Source: Lewinellaceae bacterium
Lineage (GTDB): Bacteria; Bacteroidota; Bacteroidia; Chitinophagales; Saprospiraceae
Assembly: GCA_020636325.1 (NCBI GenBank)
Contig: JACJYC010000002.1
Span: forward strand, 905,501-969,500
Direction: 5' to 3'
Length of the DNA: 64,000 nucleotides
This document shows positions 18,481-26,700 of the stretch, piece by piece. Position 1 is the first letter of the stretch. Every line of letters starts with the position of its first letter. The notes beneath the pieces were generated by a model, which was given only the letters and a program-made list of their open reading frames with translations, had not been told where the DNA came from and ran no database searches. A program made the position numbers and the translations under genes.

Positions 18481-18642
18481 GGTAGATGGAGGGTATTAGC
18501 CCAATGTAAAGGCAATATGAAGTTTGGGACTGCTCCTGTTTCGGCTCGATTGCTTTTGGTTTCGGGTGTTACCGGTTGATAAGAACGACTGATTTATCAC
18601 AAAAAATAATTCTGGTTAAATATTCAAATAACAAGACCTTCC

Positions 18643-18650
18643 TAGTTTTG
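18643..18650 (+). promoter_or_regulatory. -7 element TAGTTTTG for the phosphatase-like gene
   Basis: A perfect TAnnTTTG octamer lies 61 bases ahead of the ATG at 18712. It is followed within about 13 bases by a terminator-like hairpin. No -33 TTTG is seen. Confidence 0.5.
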
Positions 18651-18663
18651 CTTCTCCTTGAAC

Positions 18664-18691
18664 GCCCTTGATCGAACCAAGGGCATTTTTT
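18664..18691 (+). promoter_or_regulatory. Terminator-like hairpin in the 5' leader (possible attenuator)
   Basis: A perfect 7-bp stem (GCCCTTG at 18664-18670 with CAAGGGC at 18678-18684, loop of seven) is followed by A and six T. It sits between the -7 element and the start codon of the phosphatase-like gene. No plus-strand gene lies immediately upstream that would need it, so it may attenuate or shape this leader. Function is inferred. Confidence 0.5.
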
Positions 18692-18711
18692 CTCATTTCA
18701 CACACATCACT

Positions 18712-19800
18712 ATGTCAAAATCGAGATTTATTCTTGGAATGCTTTTATTCGTTGCTATCGGCGCCTTTGCCCAGAAAACACCCGGCAATCTGGTGGTCGT
18801 TACGCTCGACGGTTTCCGTTGGCAGGAGATGTTCGGTGGGGTAGATTCCGAGTTGATGAACAGCAAGGATTTTACCCGTAATGTTGCCGCAATGAAGGAC
18901 CAGTTCTGGGCGGAAACACCCGAAGCCCGGCGGGAAAAATTGCTGCCGTTCTTCTGGACGAAGCTGGCAAAAGACGGCCAGATACACGGCAACCGCCACC
19001 TGGGCAGCAAGGTCAACAACGCCAACCCTTACTGGTTCAGCTACCCGGGCTATAACGAGATTTTCACCGGCTACCCGGATACGGCGGTCAACTCAAACGA
19101 CAAGATCGAAAACAAGAATGTCAACGTCCTGGAATTCATCAATCACCAGAAGGCATACGCCGGCAGGGTAGCGGCCTTTACCTCCTGGGATGTTTTTCCG
19201 TATATCCTGAATGAAAAACGGAGCGGCGTTTTGGTCAATTCGGCGTGGGAAGACCTCCGGGAAGGAAAAATGAACGACCGCATCCGGCACCTCAACGAGC
19301 TCCAGCAGGAAGCGCCCAGGCTGATCGGGGGGGTACGCTGGGATTTTCTGACCTGGCAAATGGCCCTGGAATACCTCAAAGCCAACCACCCCAGGGTGTT
19401 GTACATCGGCCTGGATGAGACCGACGATTTCGCCCACGACGGCAAATACGATTTCTATATCGCAGCTGCCCATAAGACCGACCAATGGCTGGGCGAACTA
19501 TGGGCTTATCTTCAGAAAGATCCGTTCTACAAAGGCAACACGACCCTGCTGATCACGACCGACCACGGGCGGGGCGATGCCGATAAGGCTACCTGGCGGG
19601 ACCATGGGACCAAAGTGCCGGATTGCAACCAGATCTGGTTTGCCGCCATCGGCCCGAAAACGCCTGCTTTGGGGGAAATAAAAACGGAGGAGCAGCTTTG
19701 GCAAAAACAGCTGGCGCCGACTATGGCGCGATTGCTTGACCTGGAGTTCAAAGCCGGCCATGAGATACCGGCTGCCATCGGGGCGATCGTGAAAAAGTAG
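18712..19800 (+). CDS. Exported alkaline-phosphatase-superfamily hydrolase
   Basis: This 362-residue exported enzyme belongs to the alkaline phosphatase/type I phosphodiesterase superfamily. I choose the ATG at 18712 because it begins a clean signal peptide (1-20, ending IGAFA-Q); an upstream in-frame ATG at 18658 lies in the leader hairpin region. Metal-site motifs are visible: VVTLDGFRWQEMFGG (Asp33), LDETDDFAHDGKYD, and TTDHGRGD followed by RDHGTKVPDC. These resemble the superfamily's two-metal site. The substrate (phosphomonoester, diester or phosphonate) cannot be told from sequence. Its position beside phosphonate genes suggests a role in phosphorus scavenging in the periplasm. Confidence 0.83.
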   Translation: MSKSRFILGMLLFVAIGAFAQKTPGNLVVVTLDGFRWQEMFGGVDSELMNSKDFTRNVAAMKDQFWAETPEARREKLLPFFWTKLAKDGQIHGNRHLGSKVNNANPYWFSYPGYNEIFTGYPDTAVNSNDKIENKNVNVLEFINHQKAYAGRVAAFTSWDVFPYILNEKRSGVLVNSAWEDLREGKMNDRIRHLNELQQEAPRLIGGVRWDFLTWQMALEYLKANHPRVLYIGLDETDDFAHDGKYDFYIAAAHKTDQWLGELWAYLQKDPFYKGNTTLLITTDHGRGDADKATWRDHGTKVPDCNQIWFAAIGPKTPALGEIKTEEQLWQKQLAPTMARLLDLEFKAGHEIPAAIGAIVKK

Positions 19801-19897
19801 CCCGGTGAATTCCGATGGCGGTTGTTCCCGGGCAGTTTTTGAATGATGAACCAAAGCCGGGGAAAAACTGATAATTTGCCTGAATATTGAACCGGAT

Positions 19898-19932
19898 GGC
19901 AGGCGGCGATTCGAACTTGAATGCCGCCTGCC
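19898..19932. terminator. Strong hairpin between convergent genes, probable bidirectional terminator
   Basis: A perfect 10-bp GC-rich stem (GGCAGGCGGC at 19898-19907 with GCCGCCTGCC at 19923-19932) is extended inside by ATTC/GAAT. It sits between the converging ends of the phosphatase-like and hydrolase genes. The flanking T tracts are weak on the plus strand (GTTTTCT) and distant on the minus strand. A weaker GCCCGG/CCGGGC hairpin followed by AGTTTTT lies at about 19800-19840. Confidence 0.6.
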
Positions 19933-19961
19933 GGAGTTCAGGTGTTTTCTGTTGATGCCGG

Positions 19962-20711
19962 CTACTCCTCCTCTTCCAACACCAATTCCAGGCCGGTGTC
20001 GAGATAATTCCTCAGTTCGCCTACGTTGTTCAGCAACCCGTCGTTTTCGTAAATTTCCAGTTCTTCCCGGGTATGGGAGCCGTTGACCACGGCCAGGTTG
20101 AGCCCGATGCCGGCGGCTTTTCCTTCCAGCAGATCGGAGGGCGTATCGCCGACTTTAGCCACCTGTTTGGGGTCGGTAATGCCGAAGATCTCCATGGATC
20201 GCAACACCAGGTCCGGGCCGGGCCTGCCCTTGCCGCCGGTTTCGGTCGGGGTCAGCGAAAGGTCGATCACGCTGTTGCGGTGGCCGATATAATGTTCATC
20301 CAGGCCTTTGTCCCAGCCGAGCCGGTTCAGGATAATATTGACCACTTCCCGGTAAAAGCCCGTATTCAGGGCGATCTTGATGCCCCGGGCTTTCAGCCAG
20401 ACAAAAAGCGCCAAAGCGCCTTCCGTGGGCACAACGGGCTGTGTGCGGTAGTGCTCTTCCAGCATTTCGCGGAAAACGGCAAAGGTCTGTTCGACGTTGG
20501 CGCTGAAGTCGGGATGGTCTTCCCCGATGGCTTCTTTCCAGAAGGTTTCAATGACGATCCTTTTGGGCACGCCGTGCATGGCGTTGATGCGCTGGCGGTC
20601 GGCCTTAAGGCCTGTCCGGGCGGCTGCCTGGTAGAAGCATTCCTCAACTTCCCGGTTGTCCTGTACGGTGGTGCCGGCCATGTCGAGAATGACAAGTTTG
20701 ATATCGTGCAT
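19962..20711 (-). CDS. Phosphonatase-like HAD hydrolase (TIGR03351 type)
   Basis: This 249-residue HAD-superfamily enzyme is close to phosphonoacetaldehyde hydrolase (PhnX), which breaks the C-P bond of phosphonoacetaldehyde. Motif I is LDMAGTT with nucleophile Asp10, motif II is ALNTGFYREV, and the C-terminal acidic motif is KVGDTPSDLLEG. The cap contains HGVPK with Lys50, near the place of the Schiff-base lysine of PhnX. The family known as TIGR03351 is described as syntenic with the TIGR03364 oxidase, exactly the divergent neighbour here. The aldehyde produced by that oxidase is the likely substrate. The acidic tail (LELVLEEEE) is unusual but harmless. Confidence 0.87.
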   Translation of the reverse strand: MHDIKLVILDMAGTTVQDNREVEECFYQAAARTGLKADRQRINAMHGVPKRIVIETFWKEAIGEDHPDFSANVEQTFAVFREMLEEHYRTQPVVPTEGALALFVWLKARGIKIALNTGFYREVVNIILNRLGWDKGLDEHYIGHRNSVIDLSLTPTETGGKGRPGPDLVLRSMEIFGITDPKQVAKVGDTPSDLLEGKAAGIGLNLAVVNGSHTREELEIYENDGLLNNVGELRNYLDTGLELVLEEEE

Positions 20712-20814
20712 TTGCTGAATTTTTGGGACGTAAAATTAGAAGCGCCCGGGGTAATCCATACTGCCCGGAACCCGAATTTACCAAAAGATAAAATGGAGTT
20801 TACATTAGCGGCGC

Positions 20815-20822
20815 TAGCTTTG
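20815..20822 (+). promoter_or_regulatory. -7 element TAGCTTTG for the FAD oxidase gene
   Basis: A perfect TAnnTTTG octamer lies 17 bases ahead of the ATG at 20840. The same eight bases are used, on the minus strand, ahead of the PhnZ-like gene and of the large cyclase gene. Confidence 0.5.
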
Positions 20823-20839
20823 GGGCATATTTCACCGGG

Positions 20840-21976
20840 ATGAAAAACAAGGACCAACAGGTTTATGATGTCGCCGTTGCAGGCTCGGGAATCGTAGGGC
20901 TGGCGATGGCTTACCACGCGTCGAAACGCGGGTTGAAAACAGCGGTTTTCGAAAGAAATCCCGCCGCGTCCGGGGCCACCGTCCGGAATTTCGGCATGAT
21001 ATGGCCTTTCGGACAGCCGCTCGAGACTTTTGACCGGGCCATGAGAAGCCGGGAGATCTGGCTGGAACTATCGGCCAAAGCGGGCTTTTGGGCCGCCGAA
21101 ACCGGCGCGCTTTGTCTGGCCTACGAAGACGACGAATGGTCGGTATTGGAGGAGTTTTATGAAACGCGTTGCGATGCGGGCTACCGGATCGATCTGCTGG
21201 ACCCTGTATCGGTGTCTGGAAGGAGCAAGGCTGTGCAACCCAATGGGCTAAAAGGCGCCTTGTGGAGTGCCACGGAGGTGAATATTGACCCGCGTGAAGC
21301 GACCCGGAAAATTCACCGATACCTGCGCGAATCCGCCGGCGTTGATTTTTATTACAATACGCCCATCAATTTTATCGACCTTCCCTGGGTGGGCAACGCA
21401 CAGAACAGCTGGCAGGCTGACCGGGTTTTTGTCTGCGGCGGCGCCGATTTCGAGACCCTGTATCCGGAGATTTTCGCCGAAAGCGGCATTACGCGTTGTA
21501 AATTGCAGATGATGCGGACCGTGACCCAACCGGAGGGATGGGCGCTTGGCCCTACCTTATGCGGCGGACTGACGCTGCAGCACTACCAGAGTTTCGCGCA
21601 CTGCGAAAGTTTGGACCGGCTGAAAAACCGCTACGCAGCCGAATTGCCGGAATACAACGATTGGGGCATCCATGTCCTGGTGTCCCAAACCAGCCTTGGG
21701 GAAATCACCCTGGGCGACAGCCATGAATACGGACTTGACCTGAGCCCTTTTGACCGGGCGCACATCAATCAGCTGATCCTGGATTATCTGGGGCGTTTCG
21801 CCTCTTTTCCCAATATGGAAATTGCGGAAACCTGGCACGGCGTTTATCCCAAACTGAAGGGCAAGACCGAGTTGGTCACTGATGCGGAAGACGGCGTTAC
21901 CATCGTGAACGGCCTTGGCGGAGCAGGCATGACCCTCTCCTTCGGGTTGGCCGGAGAGATCATGGATAAAATCTGA
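20840..21976 (+). CDS. FAD-dependent amino(phosphonate) oxidase, TIGR03364 type
   Basis: This 378-residue protein is a DAO-fold flavoprotein. The N-terminal dinucleotide site is VAVAGSGIVGLAMAYHASKR (GxGxxG at 15-20) with Glu38 at the end of strand two; the C terminus has the second FAD stretch VNGLGGAGMTLSFGLAGEIM. The phrase NFGMIWPFGQP is one I associate with the TIGR03364 clade, which is linked in genomes to phosphonatase-like hydrolases and proposed to oxidise an aminophosphonate to an aldehyde. It is divergent from that hydrolase here. The exact amine (2-aminoethylphosphonate derivative, hydroxylated or N-methylated) is not readable. Confidence 0.85.
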   Translation: MKNKDQQVYDVAVAGSGIVGLAMAYHASKRGLKTAVFERNPAASGATVRNFGMIWPFGQPLETFDRAMRSREIWLELSAKAGFWAAETGALCLAYEDDEWSVLEEFYETRCDAGYRIDLLDPVSVSGRSKAVQPNGLKGALWSATEVNIDPREATRKIHRYLRESAGVDFYYNTPINFIDLPWVGNAQNSWQADRVFVCGGADFETLYPEIFAESGITRCKLQMMRTVTQPEGWALGPTLCGGLTLQHYQSFAHCESLDRLKNRYAAELPEYNDWGIHVLVSQTSLGEITLGDSHEYGLDLSPFDRAHINQLILDYLGRFASFPNMEIAETWHGVYPKLKGKTELVTDAEDGVTIVNGLGGAGMTLSFGLAGEIMDKI

Positions 21977-21995
21977 TCCGGAGCCCGGATTCCAG

Positions 21996-22586
21996 TCAGG
22001 GCAACAAAGCGGCTGCTACAACGGAAGCGTATTGAGCCAATTCCGGGATGTCCTTGCCGACTTCCTTGGCCTTATCATCCCAGATCCGCAAACGCAAGGC
22101 TGGCGCATAAAAGGGATGCTGTTCGAAGGCCGCTTTTTCCTCCTCGTTCATCGGACCGCCCTGAAGGTGAAAACTTTTTCGGGAGGCGGCTGAAAGCGAC
22201 TCGTAATATCCGGAATCGACCGTACAAAGGTACCGCTTGGCCACTACGTGCAGCCGGATCGGTTCGGTGACTTCCGCCGGGAAAAAGGCTTGCAGGAAAT
22301 CCGCGGCCAGGTTTTCATGGAGGTCGTCGACTTTGGTGGGGTTGATCGGCCGACCCAGGCTGTCGGCCAGGAAATGTCCCAGATCGTGCAGCAGCGCGGC
22401 GGTTACGGGCAGCGGATCGGATTGTTCCGTTCCGGCCAGGTAGGCCGTTTGGAGGGCATGTTCCATCTGGGTGACCTCCTCTTCGTAATGCTTGCCGCCA
22501 TGTGCGCGCATGAAATCAAAGAGGGATGCCACCTTGGCTGAAGGACCGGCAGCGATTAAGGCGTTTGTCAATTCTTCCTGACTCAT
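21996..22586 (-). CDS. PhnZ-like diiron HD-domain phosphonate oxygenase
   Basis: This 196-residue HD protein matches the phosphonate-degradation HD-domain oxygenase family (TIGR03276, PhnZ), which splits the C-P bond of a hydroxyphosphonate with O2. I start it at Met 22586 (MSQEELTNAL); a longer frame to 22739 runs through the promoter. All six PhnZ-type iron ligands appear at matching spacings: His43, His67, Asp68, His90, His113 and Asp170, with Lys117 as the substrate lysine and Tyr34/Glu37 as the lid pair (YEEE). It ends 19 bases from the end of the convergent oxidase. No PhnY hydroxylase gene is in the window. Confidence 0.9.
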   Translation of the reverse strand: MSQEELTNALIAAGPSAKVASLFDFMRAHGGKHYEEEVTQMEHALQTAYLAGTEQSDPLPVTAALLHDLGHFLADSLGRPINPTKVDDLHENLAADFLQAFFPAEVTEPIRLHVVAKRYLCTVDSGYYESLSAASRKSFHLQGGPMNEEEKAAFEQHPFYAPALRLRIWDDKAKEVGKDIPELAQYASVVAAALLP

Positions 22587-23010
22587 GATCGAAGCGTTGG
22601 ATGATGGGATAAGGCAATGCAAAGCTAACGGCATATTTAAAGGAAAAGGAGGAGCGGGACCGGCCTTGTCTAAATTTAATTTTTGGGTAATATAAGCGAG
22701 GTTTGAGTGATTTGAAGCTTTGTTGTGCCTGCCCTGCATTGACTGACGCCCGCAGCGGTGTTTACCCCGGGAGGGTTTGATCGGGATTTGCCGTGTCTGG
22801 CGTTGGATAAGTTCAGATTGATAATAAAATTTGGAGTTTTCGCAGGAAAGCAGGAAATTGAGGCTATGTAGTGAATAACGCGGATCAAGTCGGATTCCAG
22901 TCCCCGGTTTCGCCCGGTTAAATTAGATATATCAGATGAATAATAATTAATATTTGAATAATGCTATATTAACATTACAAGCCTAAATTTCTCCATCAAA
23001 AAATACAGGT
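22587..23010. other. Intergenic stretch between divergent genes
   Basis: Apart from the -7 element for the PhnZ-like gene I see no gene or hairpin. The right part (22920-23000) is very AT-rich and probably holds the promoter of the EF-hand-like gene, for which the best -7 candidate (TAAATTTC at 22984) is imperfect. Confidence 0.4.
22620..22627 (-). promoter_or_regulatory. -7 element TAGCTTTG (minus strand) for the PhnZ-like gene
   Basis: CAAAGCTA on the plus strand reads TAGCTTTG on the minus strand, 33 bases ahead of the chosen start at 22586. Its position inside the longer alternative frame supports the shorter start. Confidence 0.5.
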
Positions 23011-23754
23011 ATGGCCAAGAGTTATTATCGGGTTATCAACGGCGTCCGTTATGATCGCGGGCTCCTGGAAACCGCAGAATCCCTCGTTGAAGGAAGCGGC
23101 GACGGTCGGATTTCTTTTGAGGACGCTACAAAATTATGGGATAGCGTAATGGACGGCGAGGAAATTACCGCTACAGAGCTTGATACCCTCCAATACATCC
23201 GGGAGCACTTCAAACTGACCGATAAGGCCGCTGAATGGCTCGACGGACAACTTGATGAACTTGAGCTGGAGTCGTTGGAAGAAATCATTGCCATAATCCT
23301 GGAAGATGAATTTGATCTGCCCGAGCTGGAGTTTTTTGCCGATGAGGACGAGATTTACAGCCAAAGCCAACTGGAAAATGTAATTGATTTCGATGATGCG
23401 CTCCGGATTGCGCTCACCTGCTTTCTCGAAGACGGACATGACCTGGAATCGCCGAGAAACGTTGTCGCGCAGTCGCACAATATTTATCCCGACAGCTATC
23501 CGGACAAAGAGGAATACGAGGTTGCCCTGACGGCTAAACTCCGGGAATACTTTCAGGAAGCCGTCATTGATCTGGTGCCTCTGGAGATGCCGGAAGATGA
23601 GGAAGAATGGGATTTCAGTCCGCCCCAAAACGGAGAACCCGTTGCGGAAAACTGGATTTTCCACCTCTACATCCCCGACCTTTCGGACCACAGCTACTGG
23701 GCCGTGATATCGCGGAAGGATGAGAAACTACCTTATAATTACGGATTCAATTGA
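23011..23754 (+). CDS. Acidic EF-hand-like protein of unknown function
   Basis: I do not recognise a named family for this 247-residue, strongly acidic, cytoplasmic protein. Residues 27-38 (EGSGDGRISFED) fit an EF-hand calcium loop at positions 5, 6, 8 and 12. Around it lies a helical module (NGVRYDRGLLETAESLV, then DATKLWDSVMDG, TLQYIREHFKLTDKAAEWL) that I have seen in unnamed bacterial proteins. The middle is rich in Glu/Leu, and the C-terminal part (about 205-247) has a Trp-rich strand pattern (NWIFHLYIP, SYWAVISRKD). It converges on the large cyclase gene with a 21-base gap. Calcium binding is a guess from the loop. Confidence 0.75.
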   Translation: MAKSYYRVINGVRYDRGLLETAESLVEGSGDGRISFEDATKLWDSVMDGEEITATELDTLQYIREHFKLTDKAAEWLDGQLDELELESLEEIIAIILEDEFDLPELEFFADEDEIYSQSQLENVIDFDDALRIALTCFLEDGHDLESPRNVVAQSHNIYPDSYPDKEEYEVALTAKLREYFQEAVIDLVPLEMPEDEEEWDFSPPQNGEPVAENWIFHLYIPDLSDHSYWAVISRKDEKLPYNYGFN

Positions 23755-23775
23755 CTTAACAAAGCAGAACAGGCG

Positions 23776-26700
23776 CTAAACGGCATCCTTTTTTTCCAGC
23801 CTTTCCATGCGGTGTTTGTACACAAACCGTGGCGAGATTTTGTACAATTCCCGATAGCAATCCAGTGCGACCTGCCTGACTTCCTCATTCGAGTCGTCGA
23901 TCCGGAAGGTCCAGAAATAGGCGTCAGCTTTTTGGTCAAGGGTTGTAATGCCGTTGCGCAGACCCTCCAGCTTGGCCAGCGCGCTTTCGGTATGGCCGGC
24001 GGCCGCATCAAGGCGGGCGGAGAAAAGGTCGGTTTCAAAACACAGGTCGGGATTGCCAAGCTCCGCAGCCAGAAGGATTGCTTCTCCCAACATGGCTTCG
24101 GCCTCATCAAGTTCTTTTGTGGCCAGGAGTACCAGGCCTTTTTCCACCAGGCTCGACCCCAGAACCAGCGGGTTGTTGATCTCGCGGGTGATGTCGATGG
24201 CTTTGTCGTAGTATTGAAGTGAACGGTCGTATTCCTTCAGGTAGTAGAAAACATCGCCCAGGGTATTATTGGCTTTGGCGATGCCTTTTTTATATCCGAG
24301 CTCCTCGCAGAGCATCAGGTTTTTTTGCAGATAATCGATGGCCTTGTAAAAATCTCCCTGGATGCTGTACAATTCACCGATCAGGCCGATGGTAATGGCA
24401 ATACCTTGTTTGTCGCCCAACTCCTCGCAGAGCTCCAGGTCGAGCCTGAAATTGTCCATGGCCTCTTCATAACGCCCTTTGCGCAGGTATACATTGCCCA
24501 GGCATCCGGTAGCGATGGCCTTCAGCATTTTGTTGCCCAGTTCTTCGGCCAGCTCCAGGCCTTTCAAATGGCTTTCCAGCGCCTGGTCATAATCGCCTTT
24601 TTCAAAATAGACGATCCCCAGATTGGTGTACAGGGTGGCCATCCCCTGTTTGTCGTTATTCCGGCGGCATACTTTGAGTTGTGCATGCTGCACTTTGATC
24701 CCTTCGTCGTAGTTGCCCTGGTTCATATGGGTCAGCCCGAGGTTGGCCACGATCTGCGCATTGGAGGTGCCGCCCTGGTGGGCGCTGGACAGCTCAAGGC
24801 TTTGTTCGAAATGAGCTTTTGCCTCTTCGTACTGCCCTTGCCGGAAATAAAGATTGCCGAGGTCGCCGTACACTTTGGCGATTCCCGTATGGTCTTCTAC
24901 GGATTCGAACAGGCCGGCTGAAATCTGCAGGTAGGTCATGGCGGTCTGGTAGTCGCCTTTCAGCATCAGGAGCCTGCCGAGGCTGTTGTTGGACTGCCCA
25001 AGGAGGAGGACGTCCCTCGATTTTTTGGCCGACTGAAGGGCTTTGGAATAAGCTTTCTCGCATTCATCCCAGTCGCCGATCAGTTCGAGCACTTTCCCTT
25101 TTTTCAGCAGGGTTTTGATCTCGCCGGCCGCATCGGTCTGGCGGCTGAGTTTTTGCAGCAAGCGTTCGTAGTACTCCAGGGCCTGCTGGTTCTGGTAATT
25201 GCGGCGGGCATAGTCGGCTGCTTTGCGCAGGTATTCGCAGGTTTTGTCCAGGTTTCCGGCCTGCTCAAAATGGAAGGCCAGGTCGACATACCGGGTTTCT
25301 ATGCTTTCGCTGTAAAGCCGTTCGATGGTTTCGGCGATCAACTGGTGCAACTGGGCCAGGCGGGTGCGCAACTGCATGCTGTAGGCTGCTTCCCGCAGCA
25401 GGGAATGGCGGAAAATATACCGCAGTTCGTTCATCGCCTGCCAGATCTGCCCCCGTTCGGCGGTTTTGATTTGCTCCCGCAGGAGGGTTTGGGTGCCGGC
25501 GGTGGATTCCCCGGCGAAGGCTTCCGTCTGTTTCAATATTTCGGAAAGCACCGGAACTTCAAACTCCCGGCCGATGACGGCCGCCGCCTTGACGGTTTCC
25601 CGGACCAGCGTAGACAGCCGGTCGATCCGCGCGGTCAGGATCGCGTTGACCGAACCCGACAACTGCACGTTCTCGTCCTCGATATCCCAAATGCCTTTTT
25701 TGTTGGTCAGCAACTGGCTTTCTGAAAAGTACTCCAGCATTTGTTCCAGATAGAACGGATTGCTGTTGGTCGTCCGCAGCAGCAATTCGAAGAACGCCTT
25801 GCTGATCTTGCCGCCGAGCCGGGTCTCTGCAAATGAGCGTACGGCTTCCGGGCTCAGCATGCTCAGGTCCGTTTCCAGGTATTGCAGCCCCAGGTCGTGC
25901 AACCGCTGTATATGGAAGAATTCGGGCTTTACGCCGTCGTCCTTATACCGCGAAGTGACCAGCAGCATGACGGGAAAGCGGTTCATCTGTCGGACAAGTT
26001 CCTGCATCAGTTCCAGCGAACTGTCGTCGATCCAGTGGCCATCTTCCAGTACAATGACGGCGGGGCCGAACAGCGACTCCGCCAGCAGCAGGTTGATGAT
26101 GGCGGAAAGCGTGTTCTGGTAACGCCCTTTGGCATCGAGCTGGTCCCATAGGGAATCCGGGAAATGCAGGCCGATCAGCGCTGCCAGGACCGTCCGGGTC
26201 CGGATGAGCTCTTCGGTCAGCCGGCGGGCTTCTGCGCTTTCCAATCCGCGCAGCCGCTGGACGAGGTATTCAAACCTGCTGTCAAACCCGTACCGGTTGT
26301 CGAGCGGGGTGGCTTCCGTTGATTGTTCAAAATAATTCCTCAGGAAGTACAGGAATGCATTGAACGGTTTTTTCAGGATCTGGTCGGCCTGACAAACCAT
26401 CCACCTCATGCCCTCTACCTCCATCAGGGTGTTTTTGAGCTCAAATGCCAGCCGGCTTTTCCCTATACCGGCTTCTCCGTACAGCACGGCAACCCCGCAG
26501 GGGCGGCTTTCGAGAATGGGTTGGGCAAATGCCAGCAGGTCATGGAGTTCTTTTTGCCGTTCGATAAGCGTTCCGAGGTAGGTCGACCGGTTGTCAAAGT
26601 CCCTTCCGGTAAGTTTGAAGGTCGGCACATTCCCCTTGATGCCTTTGTATTTGATATCCCCTTTGTGGATGAATTTGAACTGCTTCAGTTTCTTCAACTC

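Noticed and set aside
22587..22739. A 51-codon N-terminal extension of the PhnZ-like gene
   Set aside because: It has no family similarity, includes the -7 element, and PhnZ proteins start close to the chosen Met.
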